Shown piece by piece: positions 17,973-27,098 of a DNA stretch of 64,000 bases. The position numbers were made by a program, and so were the translations under genes. The notes below the pieces were generated by a model. That model did not search any database. It was not told where the DNA came from and was given only the letters and a program-made list of their open reading frames with translations. This DNA comes from an uncultured Prevotella sp. Its GTDB lineage: Bacteria > Bacteroidota > Bacteroidia > Bacteroidales > Bacteroidaceae. The stretch lies in contig CAKQPF010000009.1 in NCBI GenBank assembly GCA_934256705.1, positions 1-64,000 on the forward strand. The letters run 5' to 3'. The stretch's first letter is position 1; the number at the start of each line of letters is the position of its first letter.

Positions 17973-19442
17973 TCAGGTTCTCACGAGGTTTCGACCTGCA
18001 TCTATGCGGAGGAAAATAAAGAGGAGGAAGGTGAATCCCCATAGGCTGGAGCCTCCATAACTGAAGAATGGCAGCGGTATGCCGATGACAGGAGTCAGTC
18101 CGAGCACCATTCCCACATTGACAAAGACGTGGAAGAGGAATATGCTCAGGACGCAATAGCCATAGACTCGCCCGAATTTGTACGGTTGCCGCTCTGCCAC
18201 GTGTATCAATCGCAGGATGAGGGCAAGGAAAAGGAGCAGCACTCCGGCACTTCCCACGAAGCCTTCTTCCTCGCCTACGGTGCAGAAGATGAAGTCGGTG
18301 TCCTGTTCTGGCACGAATTTCAGTTTGGTCTGTGTGCCGTTGAGGAAGCCTTTTCCTTCCAGTCCACCCGATCCGATGGCTATCTCGCTCTGATGGACAT
18401 TATATCCGGCTCCGGCAAGGTCCTGCTCCAGACCGAGAAGCACGTTGATGCGCACGCGCTGGTGGGGCTGCATCACATGGTTGAGCACATAGTCTGCGGA
18501 ATAGAAGAAGGTGATACTGCCGAGGGCAAAGAGCATGATGAAGAAATATTGCCTTATCCTTTGCTCAAGTCCGAGATAGAGCAGATAGCCCACCATTCCT
18601 GCGCTGAGGATGAGCTGCACCCACACTATGTCGAATGGAATGACGTATTCAGCGAACAGCAGTGAGCCTATCGTGATGCCGACACTGTAGCCGAATATCG
18701 TCTTGGCAGTCTTGGAATCTTTACAATAGACCCATACCAATGCGGAGGTAAATATCTGTACCATAAGAAGTACGGAGAAATGGCCCACAGATGTCGGTAT
18801 ATCCCAGATGGTAGGTTCGGCATATCGGATTCCGATGATGAAATAGATGATCATCGCCACGCCCGTGAACAGGAAACTGCCTGACATTCCTTCGCGGTAG
18901 AGCATCAGGAAGAATGCGAAATATACGAGTGCCGAGCCCGTCTCTTTCTGGCCTACGATGAATATCATGGGCAGCATGATGATGGCACATGCCGATGCGA
19001 AATCATTCCATTTGGAGAGGTCGAAGCCGTAGGTGGACATGAGTTTGGAGATGGCGAGCGCCGTGGCAAACTTGGCAAACTCTGCCGGCTGCAGTCTTAA
19101 CGGACCGAGTACGAGCCACGATCGCGAACCTTTTATCTCATGGGGATTGAAGATGGTGGCAAAGAGGAGTATGAGCAGGAGTGCATAGATGGCGTAGGCG
19201 AAGGTGTCATAGAATCGGTCGTCGAGCATCAGGATGACGAAACCGAGGCAGATGGACGTGCCTATCCATACTATCTGCATACCGGAACGGCTGGCGAGAG
19301 AGAAGATATCGGTGTCGCCATAGTTGTAGCTGGCACCGCAGACGCTCACCCATCCGAACGCGAGAAGCGTGAGATAGAGTGCGATGGTGACCCAGTCGAG
19401 CGATGCGAGCACACCTTTCTGTTTATCTGTTCCTTGATCCAT
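17973..19442 (-). CDS. rodA: Rod-shape SEDS peptidoglycan polymerase RodA
   Basis: An integral membrane SEDS-family glycosyltransferase that polymerises lipid II with PBP2 during side-wall growth. The 489 residues contain about ten or more hydrophobic segments and the family's C-terminal signature (GLTPVIGIPLPFFSYGGSS, then an LW-rich segment). It is longer than the roughly 370-residue enterobacterial RodA, with extra sequence in the middle. Its start overlaps the end of mrdA by 20 bp, showing translational coupling. It is the last gene of the leftward shape operon. Confidence 0.95.
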   Translation of the reverse strand: MDQGTDKQKGVLASLDWVTIALYLTLLAFGWVSVCGASYNYGDTDIFSLASRSGMQIVWIGTSICLGFVILMLDDRFYDTFAYAIYALLLILLFATIFNPHEIKGSRSWLVLGPLRLQPAEFAKFATALAISKLMSTYGFDLSKWNDFASACAIIMLPMIFIVGQKETGSALVYFAFFLMLYREGMSGSFLFTGVAMIIYFIIGIRYAEPTIWDIPTSVGHFSVLLMVQIFTSALVWVYCKDSKTAKTIFGYSVGITIGSLLFAEYVIPFDIVWVQLILSAGMVGYLLYLGLEQRIRQYFFIMLFALGSITFFYSADYVLNHVMQPHQRVRINVLLGLEQDLAGAGYNVHQSEIAIGSGGLEGKGFLNGTQTKLKFVPEQDTDFIFCTVGEEEGFVGSAGVLLLFLALILRLIHVAERQPYKFGRVYGYCVLSIFLFHVFVNVGMVLGLTPVIGIPLPFFSYGGSSLWGFTFLLFIFLRIDAGRNLVRT

Positions 19443-21273
19443 AAGCTATTCTTCTTCTTTGGAAATCTCCGGCTCGTGCCTCCGAAGCCGGTGACAGTTT
19501 GCCATTTATGTATTGTTCCATCATGAGCGAACCGATAGGCACGCCGTATTCGGCTCCGAAACCACCGTTTTCCACATATACCGCGATGGCTATCTTGGGA
19601 TTGTCCATAGGCGCGAATCCCATGAATACGGAGTGGTCCTGTCCGCGGTTCTGCGCTGTACCGGTCTTTCCGCATACGAGATAGTCGGCGCGGTTGGCAG
19701 AACGGCACGTACCTTTCACCACTGATGAGCGCATTCCAGCCACTACCCAGTCGTAGGCTCTGCGGTCTGCCCTCGTGTAATGGCGCACGGTGAAGGCGGA
19801 ATCGAGCGGTTCGCCCTTCACTCTCTTCACCACGTGTGGCGTGATGTAATAGCCTCTGTTGGCAATGGTTGCGCCGAGATTGGCTATCTGCAGCGGTGTG
19901 AGGTTGACTTCACCCTGTCCGATACTGATGGAGATGACGGTGAGTCCGTTCCATGAGCCTTTGTAAGCGTTGTTGTAATAGTCGCCGTTAGGTATCAGAC
20001 CGCGCTTTTCTCCCGGCAGGTCGATGCCGAGCTTGTAGCCGAAGCCCATGGAAACCATGTAGTCACGCCATATATTCATAGCATCGTGGGGTGAATGGTA
20101 TTTCTTTCTGTTTCCTATCATGTAGTAGAGTCCCCAGCAGAAGTAGGCATTACATGATGTGGAGAGAGCTTCCACGAGAGCTGTCGGTGAACTGTGTCCG
20201 TGACATCCCACGTGCAGTCCTCTGTAGGAGAAGCCGTGATGGCAGGGGAATGCTGTGTGGGAATTGATTATTCCCTCTGTCATATAGGTCAAAGCCTGTG
20301 AGGTCTTGAAGGTGGAGCCCGGCGGATACTGTCCCATTATGCTTCGGTTGAGCAGTGGTTTCCATACGTTCTCCGAGAGTTTGCGGTGATTCTTTCCCCT
20401 TTGTCGTCCTACCATCATTCTTGGGTCGTAGGTAGGAGAGGACACCATGCAGAGCACTTCGCCGGTGCTTGGTTCTATAGCCACGATGCTGCCTATCTTT
20501 CCTTCGAGCAACCGTTCGCCCAAAGCCTGGAGATTGACGTCGATGCTCAGCGTAAGGTCTTTGCCAGCCACCGGTTTTCTGTCGTACTGTCCGTTGTGAT
20601 ACTTGCCTTTTATCCTTCCGTGGGCATCTCTGAGCAGTATCTCCACGCCCTTTTCGCCTCGCAGCTGCTTCTCGTAATATCGCTCCACGCCGAGTTTTCC
20701 TATGAAATCGCCGAGCTGATAGTAGTCGTCGTTCTCAATGTCGCTGGTGGAAACCTCTGCCACGTCTCCCAATACGTGGGCTGCATACGGGTATTGATAC
20801 TGCCTGATGGAGCGCCGCTGCATGTAGAAGCCCGGGAACCGGAACATCTTCTCGCGGAAAACGGAGAATTCCTCTTCAGACAACTGCGCCATGAAGAGCT
20901 GCTGCGTGAACCTGGAGTAGCCTGGATTCTTCGAGCGGTCCTTGATGTCGTCCATCCTCTTGATGAAGTATTCCTTGCTGATGCCGAGGGAATTGCAGAA
21001 TTCCGTGGTGTCGAGACGGTCCTTTGCCTCGTTCATCACGACCATGATGTCGTAGGATGGCTGGTTATAGACGAGGAGCTTGCCGTTTCGGTCGGTTATC
21101 ACTCCGCGGGAAGGGTATTCCACTTTCTTGAGGAAAGCGTTGGAGTCGGCTGACTTGCGATAGTCATCGCTCATAATCTGGAGCAAGAAAAGCCTGACGA
21201 TATACACGACGACTATTATCGTTGCGATACCGCCTATGACGTAACGTCTGTATTCCAGATTGTTGTTGCTCAT
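19423..21273 (-). CDS. mrdA: Penicillin-binding protein 2 (elongation transpeptidase)
   Basis: Cross-links peptidoglycan together with RodA. A single N-terminal membrane anchor (about residues 10-30) is followed by a dimerisation domain and a transpeptidase domain with Ser320 in the SXXK motif (PPGSTFKT), an SCN motif (LSTSCNAYF) and KTGTAQN. The 616 residues are usual for PBP2. It overlaps rodA by 20 bp and follows mreD after a 130-bp gap containing one family B repeat. Confidence 0.96.
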   Translation of the reverse strand: MSNNNLEYRRYVIGGIATIIVVVYIVRLFLLQIMSDDYRKSADSNAFLKKVEYPSRGVITDRNGKLLVYNQPSYDIMVVMNEAKDRLDTTEFCNSLGISKEYFIKRMDDIKDRSKNPGYSRFTQQLFMAQLSEEEFSVFREKMFRFPGFYMQRRSIRQYQYPYAAHVLGDVAEVSTSDIENDDYYQLGDFIGKLGVERYYEKQLRGEKGVEILLRDAHGRIKGKYHNGQYDRKPVAGKDLTLSIDVNLQALGERLLEGKIGSIVAIEPSTGEVLCMVSSPTYDPRMMVGRQRGKNHRKLSENVWKPLLNRSIMGQYPPGSTFKTSQALTYMTEGIINSHTAFPCHHGFSYRGLHVGCHGHSSPTALVEALSTSCNAYFCWGLYYMIGNRKKYHSPHDAMNIWRDYMVSMGFGYKLGIDLPGEKRGLIPNGDYYNNAYKGSWNGLTVISISIGQGEVNLTPLQIANLGATIANRGYYITPHVVKRVKGEPLDSAFTVRHYTRADRRAYDWVVAGMRSSVVKGTCRSANRADYLVCGKTGTAQNRGQDHSVFMGFAPMDNPKIAIAVYVENGGFGAEYGVPIGSLMMEQYINGKLSPASEARAGDFQRRRIAYGSRNR

Positions 21274-21310
21274 TGGGATAGGGGATGGGGTGATTGATTC
21301 GGGGATGGGG

Positions 21311-21341
21311 AACCAGCCGGTAACGCGGCTGGCACAGTGGC
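21311..21341 (+). repeat. Interspersed hairpin repeat family B (mreD-mrdA gap)
   Basis: CAGCCGGTAACGCGGCTGGCACAGTGG, with an intact CAGCC/GGCTG stem, between mreD and mrdA inside the shape operon. It would therefore be transcribed in antisense orientation within that mRNA. Confidence 0.75.
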
Positions 21342-21403
21342 TCGTTCCGCTTGGGGGGCTTGCTTGAGAGGGGGCTCTTGTGGCGCATTCAGGCGCTGGG
21401 GCT

Positions 21404-21901
21404 CTATTTCCTTACCATTTCCAGCACCAGAATGAGGATGATGGTGAGGAAATAACTGCCCAGGACGCTTGACAGCCACTGTATCCAGTTGAAGAAACTG
21501 AAGGCTTCCAGCGAGAAGAAAGCGAGGCAGAAGATAAGGGTAAGGAAGAGCGTATAGGTGGAATATTTCATCCATCCCATATTTGAGAGCGACGGCACGT
21601 AGTCGTCTTCGTCCTCACGACCGAGGTAAAGCTCAAGCACATACGGCTGTACGAAGCCGACAAGGGTCAGTGAAGCCGCGGCGAGACCAGGGGTATTGCA
21701 GAAGCAATCCACGGCAAGACCGAGGCAGAAGCACATGACGAGTGAAGCCCAACGTGGATAATTTCGCGGAAAGAGCAATGCGAAATACACGTAGAGCAAC
21801 GGTGTGGCACAGTTGAAGAGATGGATATTACCAAGCACCAGTCCCTGTGCCAGTGCGAAGACGATGATGAGACCTATGCGGCGTAGGATGTCGGTGTTCA
21901 T
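21404..21901 (-). CDS. mreD: Rod shape-determining membrane protein MreD
   Basis: A small integral membrane component of the elongation complex. The 165 residues contain about five hydrophobic segments, including IIVFALAQGLVLGNIHLF near the start. Sequence is weakly conserved in this family, so the call rests on size, hydrophobicity and position between mreC and mrdA. Gap to mreC is 11 bp. Confidence 0.88.
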   Translation of the reverse strand: MNTDILRRIGLIIVFALAQGLVLGNIHLFNCATPLLYVYFALLFPRNYPRWASLVMCFCLGLAVDCFCNTPGLAAASLTLVGFVQPYVLELYLGREDEDDYVPSLSNMGWMKYSTYTLFLTLIFCLAFFSLEAFSFFNWIQWLSSVLGSYFLTIILILVLEMVRK

Positions 21902-21912
21902 TTGATGCGGTT

Positions 21913-22770
21913 TTATTTCTTTTCCAGCGAGTCTTGTGCGGCACGCAGTACGTCGAGTCGCTCCTGTATCTGGCTGTCATCTATGACGCAGACGTCGCGG
22001 AGACGTGAGAAATCGGTGTAGAGCTGCACCTGCAGACGATATGAAAGTCCGTCGGTGGAGTTGTAGACGTGGAGGATCTTGCCCACGGCTATTCCTGCCG
22101 GAAAGACGGAAGAGTAGCCGCTTGTCACCACTCTGTCATAGAGGCGGAAATGAGCATGGCGCGGAATATCATCCACATAAGCCAGCTGGCTGTCGCCTCC
22201 AGTCCAATGTAGATAGCCCACATAGCCTCTCTTTTCGATGGTACAGCTGATGCTGGACATACTGCTGAGCACTGGGATGACTACGGAATAGTGCTTTCCT
22301 GTCATATATACTATGCCCACGACACCGTTGCCGGAGACCACTCCCATGTCTTTTCTTATTCCGTCCGCCTCTCCCTTGTTGATGGTGATGAGGTTGTCTT
22401 TCTTGTCCACGCTGTTTGACACCACCTTGGCAGGTATCAGTTTGAAGTGTTCCAGCACCTTCATGCCGGCATTCTTCACCAGAGTGGTATCCACATCCTT
22501 GTCCAGCAGTTGCTCGGAGAGCATCTTCACCTGCTGTTCGAGGTAGATATTGCGGTGGGTCAGTTCCTCATTCAGCTTGACGAGGGAGAAGAACTGCGTC
22601 ACGTTAGCATTCGTCTCATACACCTTTCCTGCCACCGTATTGGCAGAAGAGAACCATACCGACCCCTGATAGCTGTTGTATTGAAACAACAAGACCATGC
22701 TCATCACCTCAAGCAAGGCGAAGAGAAACCAGTGGTAATGCCGGGAAAGGAAATCGAGAAGGTTGTTCAT
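21913..22770 (-). CDS. mreC: Rod shape-determining protein MreC
   Basis: A periplasmic scaffold that links MreB to PBP2/RodA. One N-terminal membrane span (about residues 13-32), a coiled-coil segment (about 70-105) and the beta-barrel MreC domain with GEADGIRKDMGVVSGNGVVG are visible. The 285 residues fit the family. It lies 198 bp downstream of mreB; I see no gene or clear signal in that gap. Confidence 0.95.
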   Translation of the reverse strand: MNNLLDFLSRHYHWFLFALLEVMSMVLLFQYNSYQGSVWFSSANTVAGKVYETNANVTQFFSLVKLNEELTHRNIYLEQQVKMLSEQLLDKDVDTTLVKNAGMKVLEHFKLIPAKVVSNSVDKKDNLITINKGEADGIRKDMGVVSGNGVVGIVYMTGKHYSVVIPVLSSMSSISCTIEKRGYVGYLHWTGGDSQLAYVDDIPRHAHFRLYDRVVTSGYSSVFPAGIAVGKILHVYNSTDGLSYRLQVQLYTDFSRLRDVCVIDDSQIQERLDVLRAAQDSLEKK

Positions 22771-22968
22771 TCCTGATAATGTGAGAATAACATGTTGTTT
22801 ATATTCCAGACTTGGAAGGGCGCAGACCGGACTCTGTCAGTAGAGCAATCCACATTCTGTCACCAGACAGCGATGTCATGATGCGGGAGAAAGGCATAAT
22901 TCCGCCTACCGTTCCGAAGCCAAAGCATAAAAAGTGACTGCCCGTAGAAGCAGCCACTCTTTACTGTC

Positions 22969-23991
22969 TTATCTCATAAGGAATGAGAAGCGGTCAATAT
23001 TCTTCAATGCTACGCCTGCGCCCTTAGCCACGCTGTGGAGCGGATCCTCAGCGATATGGAAAGGAATGCCGATCTTGTTCTGCAGACGGATGTCGAGACC
23101 ACGGAGCAGAGCGCCGCCACCACTGAGGTAGATGCCGTTCTTCACGATGTCGGCATAGAGTTCCGGCGGTGTGTTCTCCAGTGCGGAGAGCACGGCGTTC
23201 TCGATCTTTGCCACCGTCTTGTCGATGCAGTGGGCTATTTCCTGATAACATACCGGAATCTCCATAGGGAGAGCGGTGATGCGGTTAGGGCCATGTACCA
23301 CGTAGTCCTCAGGTGCTTCGTCACCAAGGTCGGTGAGGGCAGAGCCTACATGTATCTTGATGCGCTCAGCCATACGCTCGGAAACCTTCACGTTATGCTG
23401 GCGAGCCATGTATTCCTGAATGTCGGAAGTGAGTTCATCACCTGCCACACGGATGGAGTTGTTGCTGACAATGCCACCGAGGGAGATGACAGCAATCTCA
23501 GTAGAACCACCACCGATATCGACAATCATATTGCCTTCAGGTGCCTCTACGTCGATGCCGATGCCGATAGCCGCAGCCATTGGCTCGAAGATAAGATATA
23601 CGTCACGTCCGTCAGCATGTTCTGCAGAGTCGCGTACTGCACGCAGTTCCACCTCAGTGGAGCCGGAAGGCACGCCGATGACCATACGGAGTGAAGGAGA
23701 GAAGAGGTGACGACCGGAGTGTACCATCTTGATGAGGCCGCGCATCATCTGCTCGCAGGCAGTGAAGTCAGCGATCACGCCGTCGCGGAGAGGGCGGATA
23801 GTGCGTATATTGTCGTGAGCCTTCTCATACATGCTCTTGGCTCTGTCGCCCACAGCTATCATCTCGTTGGTGCGACGGTCAAGAGCTACGACCGACGGTT
23901 CGTCCACCACAATCTTGTCATTGCTGATGATGATGGTGTTGGCAGTGCCAAGGTCCATTGCTATTTCCTGTACGAAAGAGAAAAATCCCAT
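22969..23991 (-). CDS. mreB: Rod shape-determining actin homologue MreB
   Basis: A cytoplasmic actin-like ATPase that forms membrane-associated filaments directing side-wall synthesis. The start MGFFSFVQEIAMDLGTANT contains the phosphate-1 loop. IVDIGGGSTEIAVISLGG is the phosphate-2 motif and YLSGGGALLRGL the adenosine motif. It has 340 residues, full length. It follows the stand-alone purH domain by 44 bp, so it probably shares that gene's promoter. Confidence 0.98.
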   Translation of the reverse strand: MGFFSFVQEIAMDLGTANTIIISNDKIVVDEPSVVALDRRTNEMIAVGDRAKSMYEKAHDNIRTIRPLRDGVIADFTACEQMMRGLIKMVHSGRHLFSPSLRMVIGVPSGSTEVELRAVRDSAEHADGRDVYLIFEPMAAAIGIGIDVEAPEGNMIVDIGGGSTEIAVISLGGIVSNNSIRVAGDELTSDIQEYMARQHNVKVSERMAERIKIHVGSALTDLGDEAPEDYVVHGPNRITALPMEIPVCYQEIAHCIDKTVAKIENAVLSALENTPPELYADIVKNGIYLSGGGALLRGLDIRLQNKIGIPFHIAEDPLHSVAKGAGVALKNIDRFSFLMR

Positions 23992-24035
23992 TGTTCTGAT
24001 GAAATATTATGTATTACTTACGAGGTCGAGAGACA

Positions 24036-24635
24036 TTACTTAGTGCTCTCAAACCATGCGTTGATAGCGGTGTCGTAATGAGAACTTACACCGAAAGCGC
24101 GTGTAGCAAACTCGCGACGCTGTGCGAGAGTAGTGTTTGCGCCCTGCTCATTGCAGATGTCGAGAAGCATCTTGTACTCTGCCTTTGAAGGGATAATCAC
24201 CACGTCATTGAAGTTCTTAGCTCCAGCACGGATGAGAGAGATGCCACCTATATCAATCTTCTCGATGATATCAGCCTGTGAAGCACCGCTTGCCACAGTC
24301 TGCTCGAATGGATAGAGATCTACGATTACGAGGTCGATTTCAGGAATCTCATACTTCTTCATCTGCTCCTGGTCGCCCTCATTGTCGCGGCGTCCGAGGA
24401 TGCCTCCGAACACTTTCGGGTGAAGGGTTTTCACGCGTCCACCGAGGATGGAAGGATATGTGGTGAGGTCTTCCACTGCCTGACACTCAAAACCGAGGGA
24501 TTCAATAAACTTCTGTGTACCACCTGTAGAAAGGAACTTCACGCCTTCTGCATTCAGTTTGGTAAGCAGTTCGTCGAGACCGTCCTTGTGAAAGACTGAC
24601 ACCAATGCAGTCTTTATCTTTTTTGTTTCTGACAT
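24036..24635 (-). CDS. purH: Stand-alone IMP cyclohydrolase (PurH N-terminal domain)
   Basis: Closes FAICAR to IMP, the last step of purine synthesis. It has only 199 residues from the ATG at MSETKKIKTALVSV, matching the MGS-fold cyclohydrolase domain of bifunctional PurH (LSTGGTQKF, GGRVKTLHPKVFGGIL, DLVIVDLYPFEQTV, IDIGGISLIRAGAKN). The AICAR formyltransferase domain, about 300 residues, is missing and is not encoded in the next 400 bp. The end FESTK is clean, with no frameshift remnant. It therefore looks like a genuine single-domain protein. It is first in the mreBCD operon and has a well-formed promoter. Confidence 0.92.
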   Translation of the reverse strand: MSETKKIKTALVSVFHKDGLDELLTKLNAEGVKFLSTGGTQKFIESLGFECQAVEDLTTYPSILGGRVKTLHPKVFGGILGRRDNEGDQEQMKKYEIPEIDLVIVDLYPFEQTVASGASQADIIEKIDIGGISLIRAGAKNFNDVVIIPSKAEYKMLLDICNEQGANTTLAQRREFATRAFGVSSHYDTAINAWFESTK

Positions 24636-24676
24636 AAATTTATGTGTATTATTTTTTACGTTTCCAAAATTGCGAT

Positions 24677-24709
24677 GCAAAGTTACTCATTATTCCCGTA
24701 TTTTCCCAA
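24677..24709 (-). promoter_or_regulatory. Promoter of purH-mreBCD-mrdA-rodA
   Basis: The minus strand reads TTGG (24706-24709), 20 bp, then TAACTTTGC (24677-24685), a near-perfect Bacteroidota housekeeping promoter. The start site would be about 35 bp before the purH ATG. Confidence 0.8.
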
Positions 24710-24879
24710 TAATCATCCTATTTTTTCACCTTATTTATAAAAATAATTGACTAATGTTATTGGGGGGTTGTGGGTTGTGGGTTGTGGGTTGTGGGTCGTG
24801 GGTCGTTTTGCGGTAGGTCGTTGCGGTATTCTGCGGGTAGGTCGTTTTGTGAAATCCTAGCCAATCCGACCGGAATATT

Positions 24880-24973
24880 AGGCTGGAAGCCTATACCGAG
24901 CGAAGCGAGAGTAACCCGGGACGAAGTCTCGGGAATCAAATAAGGTACAAATGACTGTCTGGAAGACAGTACC
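24880..24973 (-). repeat. Interspersed hairpin repeat family A, copy 4 (inverted)
   Basis: Same repeat as at 423-519 but on the minus strand. Its two end hairpins read TAGGCT-TCC-AGCCTA-type and CTGTCT-TCC-AGACAG. It faces copy 5 across 51 bp, so the pair forms a large inverted repeat. A GTTGTGGGTTGTGGG simple repeat (about 24755-24805) precedes it. Confidence 0.8.
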
Positions 24974-25024
24974 TAACCATATTGTAATTGCGAATAAATC
25001 CACGCCTTATATCATGATTTGCAA

Positions 25025-25120
25025 GGTACTGTCTTCCAGACAGCTTTTCCCTTCGCATTTGAGGTCCCGAGACTTCGTCCCGGGTTACTCTCGCTGTGCT
25101 CGGTATAGGCTTCCAGCCTA
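25025..25120 (+). repeat. Interspersed hairpin repeat family A, copy 5
   Basis: Left hairpin CTGTCT-TCC-AGACAG and right hairpin TAGGCT-TCC-AGCCTA, with the central CCCGAGACTTCGTCCCGGG. It lies in the roughly 1-kb gene-free stretch 24636-25635 between purH and the MATE gene. Confidence 0.8.
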
Positions 25121-25291
25121 ATCTTGAAAATGTGCATTTCCAACCTGCACTTCCCAGCCCCAGCCACCGACTGGCAGGCATGTCAGAGGTCGCCGGCGAA
25201 GGCGGTGAAATACCGTCCCGAAGCAATCCCGCAGCAGAAAAGTGTTCGATTTTTCCACAAGGCGCAGATGTGCTGGCATAAAAGAAAACGC

Positions 25292-25468
25292 CTTTGCAAC
25301 CTATTGATAATCATTAGGTTGCAAAAGCATAACTTTTAGGGTGTAATATCTATGCTTTTACACGCTAATAACTATGCTTTCACGAGGTAAAAGCATAGTT
25401 ATTGCAACGTAAAAGCTTAGCTATTGCAGAATGATAGTTTCGCTATCGTCTTTTTGTCCTGTTTTTCC
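25292..25468 (+). repeat. 22-bp-period palindromic array, element 1
   Basis: Six units start at 25321, 25343, 25365, 25387, 25409 and 25431, exactly 22 bp apart. Each is an imperfect 19-bp palindrome of the type GTAAAAGCATAGTTATTGC, followed by 3 bp. The 22 bp before them (25299-25320) is another palindrome with arms AACCTA/TAGGTT. The last unit is a GATAG-TTTCG-CTATC hairpin, followed by a CGTCTTTTTGTCCTGTTTTTC tail. Homologous elements of the same length lie at 44391 and 59814. No open frame. Confidence 0.85.
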
Positions 25469-25635
25469 TTGGCTCTTTTTTTGCACAAATGAAATATCAA
25501 TAAATAAAAATAGAGAAATATATTTTTTTTTCTGTTTTTTCTCTATTTTTCTATATTGATGTTTTAATATTCCCCACCTGAGTGTGGAAAATGGACATTA
25601 TTTCACATTGAACGACTCAGCTGGGCATGAGGAAA

Positions 25636-27000
25636 TCATCGGCTGCGGAGCTCCGCCTTCGCCAGTCCCTTGCGGAAATCACTGTAGAAGAGCACACCGG
25701 CGGTGGTGAGTCCGAACGGCATTCCCATCCATACGCCCACGGTGCCCCAGTCGAGGATGAAGGCGAAGAAATAGCTCATCGGGATGCTTACCATCATGTA
25801 GGCGATGAAGGCATAGAGCATCATGCGCTTGACCAGTTCCATTCCGCGCAGAGCATTGGCAAAGACTATCTGCATGGTGTCGCCAAACTGATAGAGGAAG
25901 AAGCAAGGCAGGAGAGCCAATGCCACTGAGATCACTTCGTCGTTGGTGGTGAATATGTGCATCAGAGGCATGCGTATGACGTAGATAGTCAGTATCATCA
26001 CGCACACCATGCCGAGCGATAGGAAGAAGGCTGTGGTGGAAGTGCGGCGCACGTTCGCCCAGTCGTTGGCACCGCGGAAGTGGCTTATCATCACGCTTGC
26101 TGCCGCTCCGATGCCATATACTATCTGGAAGCAGAGCGTGGAGATGGTACACATCACCTGATGGGCGGCGAGAGAGATGGAGCCTAACCATCCCATGAAG
26201 ATGGCGCAGACATTGAATGATGAGGTCTCAAGTCCCAACTGTATGCTAATCGGTATGCCGATGAAGAGGAGATGCTTCATTCCGGCTACGGTAAGAGTGG
26301 ATTTGCGGAATGACAACGGCTCGCCGTCCTGCGTGAAAGCCGGGCGGTAACGCTTGCCGAAGGCTATTGCCAGAGCCAGTGCCACGAGGTTGAAGATGCG
26401 GGCAATGAGCGTGGCGATGCCGGCTCCGAGCAGTCCTAAGCGAGGACATCCCATCACTCCGAAGATCAGGAGCCAGTTGAGGAAGATGTTCAGCACGTTG
26501 GATGCTATCATTATCCACATCGGCATCTTGGTCTGGCCTATCGAGTCGGAGAACTGCTTCAATGCGTTGAAGAGCGCCATGAAAGGCACCGATACGAGCA
26601 GCGTAATATAATAAGGTATAGCGATAGGCAGGATTTCCTCCGGCTGGCGCAGTATCTCGATGTTGAGAAGCAGCGCTACAAGTCCGAGGGCGACAAGTAT
26701 TGCCACGCCGAAATTGACCACAAGGCTCTCGGCGAGCGAACGCACCACGCTCCGATGGTCGTTGCATCCGAAGTAAGCACCTATCACAGGCGTGGAGGCA
26801 TAGGATATGCCAAGGATGAAATAGACCACGAGATTGAATACATTGTTTACGAAACCGGCGGCGGCAAGCTCCTGGGTGCCGTACTGACCTACCATTATCG
26901 TATCAGCGAATTGCTGGGCTATGATGCCGAGTTGCCCCACTATGATAGGCACACCGAGCATCAGGATGGATTTTACTATATTTGAATTTTTCATAATCAT
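25636..27000 (-). CDS. MATE-family multidrug/Na+ antiporter
   Basis: An inner-membrane exporter that swaps cations for organic compounds. The 454 residues form about twelve hydrophobic segments in two related halves. Family sequence includes LGVPIIVGQLGIIAQQFADT at the start, GYGIGAA-like sequence mid-protein (IVYGIGAAASVMISHF) and a repeated ALKQFSDSIGQTKMP loop. The substrate cannot be inferred. Either of two adjacent Met codons (MIMKN) may be the start. It is divergent from rmuC, sharing a 98-bp promoter region. Confidence 0.9.
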   Translation of the reverse strand: MIMKNSNIVKSILMLGVPIIVGQLGIIAQQFADTIMVGQYGTQELAAAGFVNNVFNLVVYFILGISYASTPVIGAYFGCNDHRSVVRSLAESLVVNFGVAILVALGLVALLLNIEILRQPEEILPIAIPYYITLLVSVPFMALFNALKQFSDSIGQTKMPMWIMIASNVLNIFLNWLLIFGVMGCPRLGLLGAGIATLIARIFNLVALALAIAFGKRYRPAFTQDGEPLSFRKSTLTVAGMKHLLFIGIPISIQLGLETSSFNVCAIFMGWLGSISLAAHQVMCTISTLCFQIVYGIGAAASVMISHFRGANDWANVRRTSTTAFFLSLGMVCVMILTIYVIRMPLMHIFTTNDEVISVALALLPCFFLYQFGDTMQIVFANALRGMELVKRMMLYAFIAYMMVSIPMSYFFAFILDWGTVGVWMGMPFGLTTAGVLFYSDFRKGLAKAELRSR

Positions 27001-27018
27001 CTATGTGCAAAAGGGAGT

Positions 27019-27027
27019 GCAAAGGTA
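27019..27027 (-). promoter_or_regulatory. Candidate MATE gene promoter (-7 element)
   Basis: The minus strand reads TACCTTTGC 19 bp before the MATE start codon. No good -33 element is visible at the right distance, and it would overlap the rmuC promoter region. Confidence 0.45.
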
Positions 27028-27046
27028 CAACTTTTTTCCCAATTCC

Positions 27047-27079
27047 TTGGTATCGTATTCCTTTTTTCAGTAACTTTGC
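27047..27079 (+). promoter_or_regulatory. rmuC promoter
   Basis: TTGG (27047-27050), 20 bp, then TAACTTTGC (27071-27079). The predicted start site lies only about 12-15 bp before the ATG at 27099, which supports that start over the more upstream in-frame codon at 27003. Confidence 0.8.
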
Positions 27080-27098
27080 AAATAAAAACATAAGATTC

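Noticed and set aside
17749..18060. Rightward 103-codon frame between gltB and rodA
   Set aside because: It overlaps the rodA hairpin and the rodA 3' end, has no recognisable content, and half its length is antisense to a real gene.
25292..25468. CRISPR array
   Set aside because: Units are palindromic with 3-bp fixed spacers and alternate in orientation; there are no unique 30-bp spacers and no cas genes.
27003..27098. Upstream start for rmuC at 27003
   Set aside because: It would place the TTGG-N20-TAACTTTGC promoter inside the coding region, and the added residues are not family-like.
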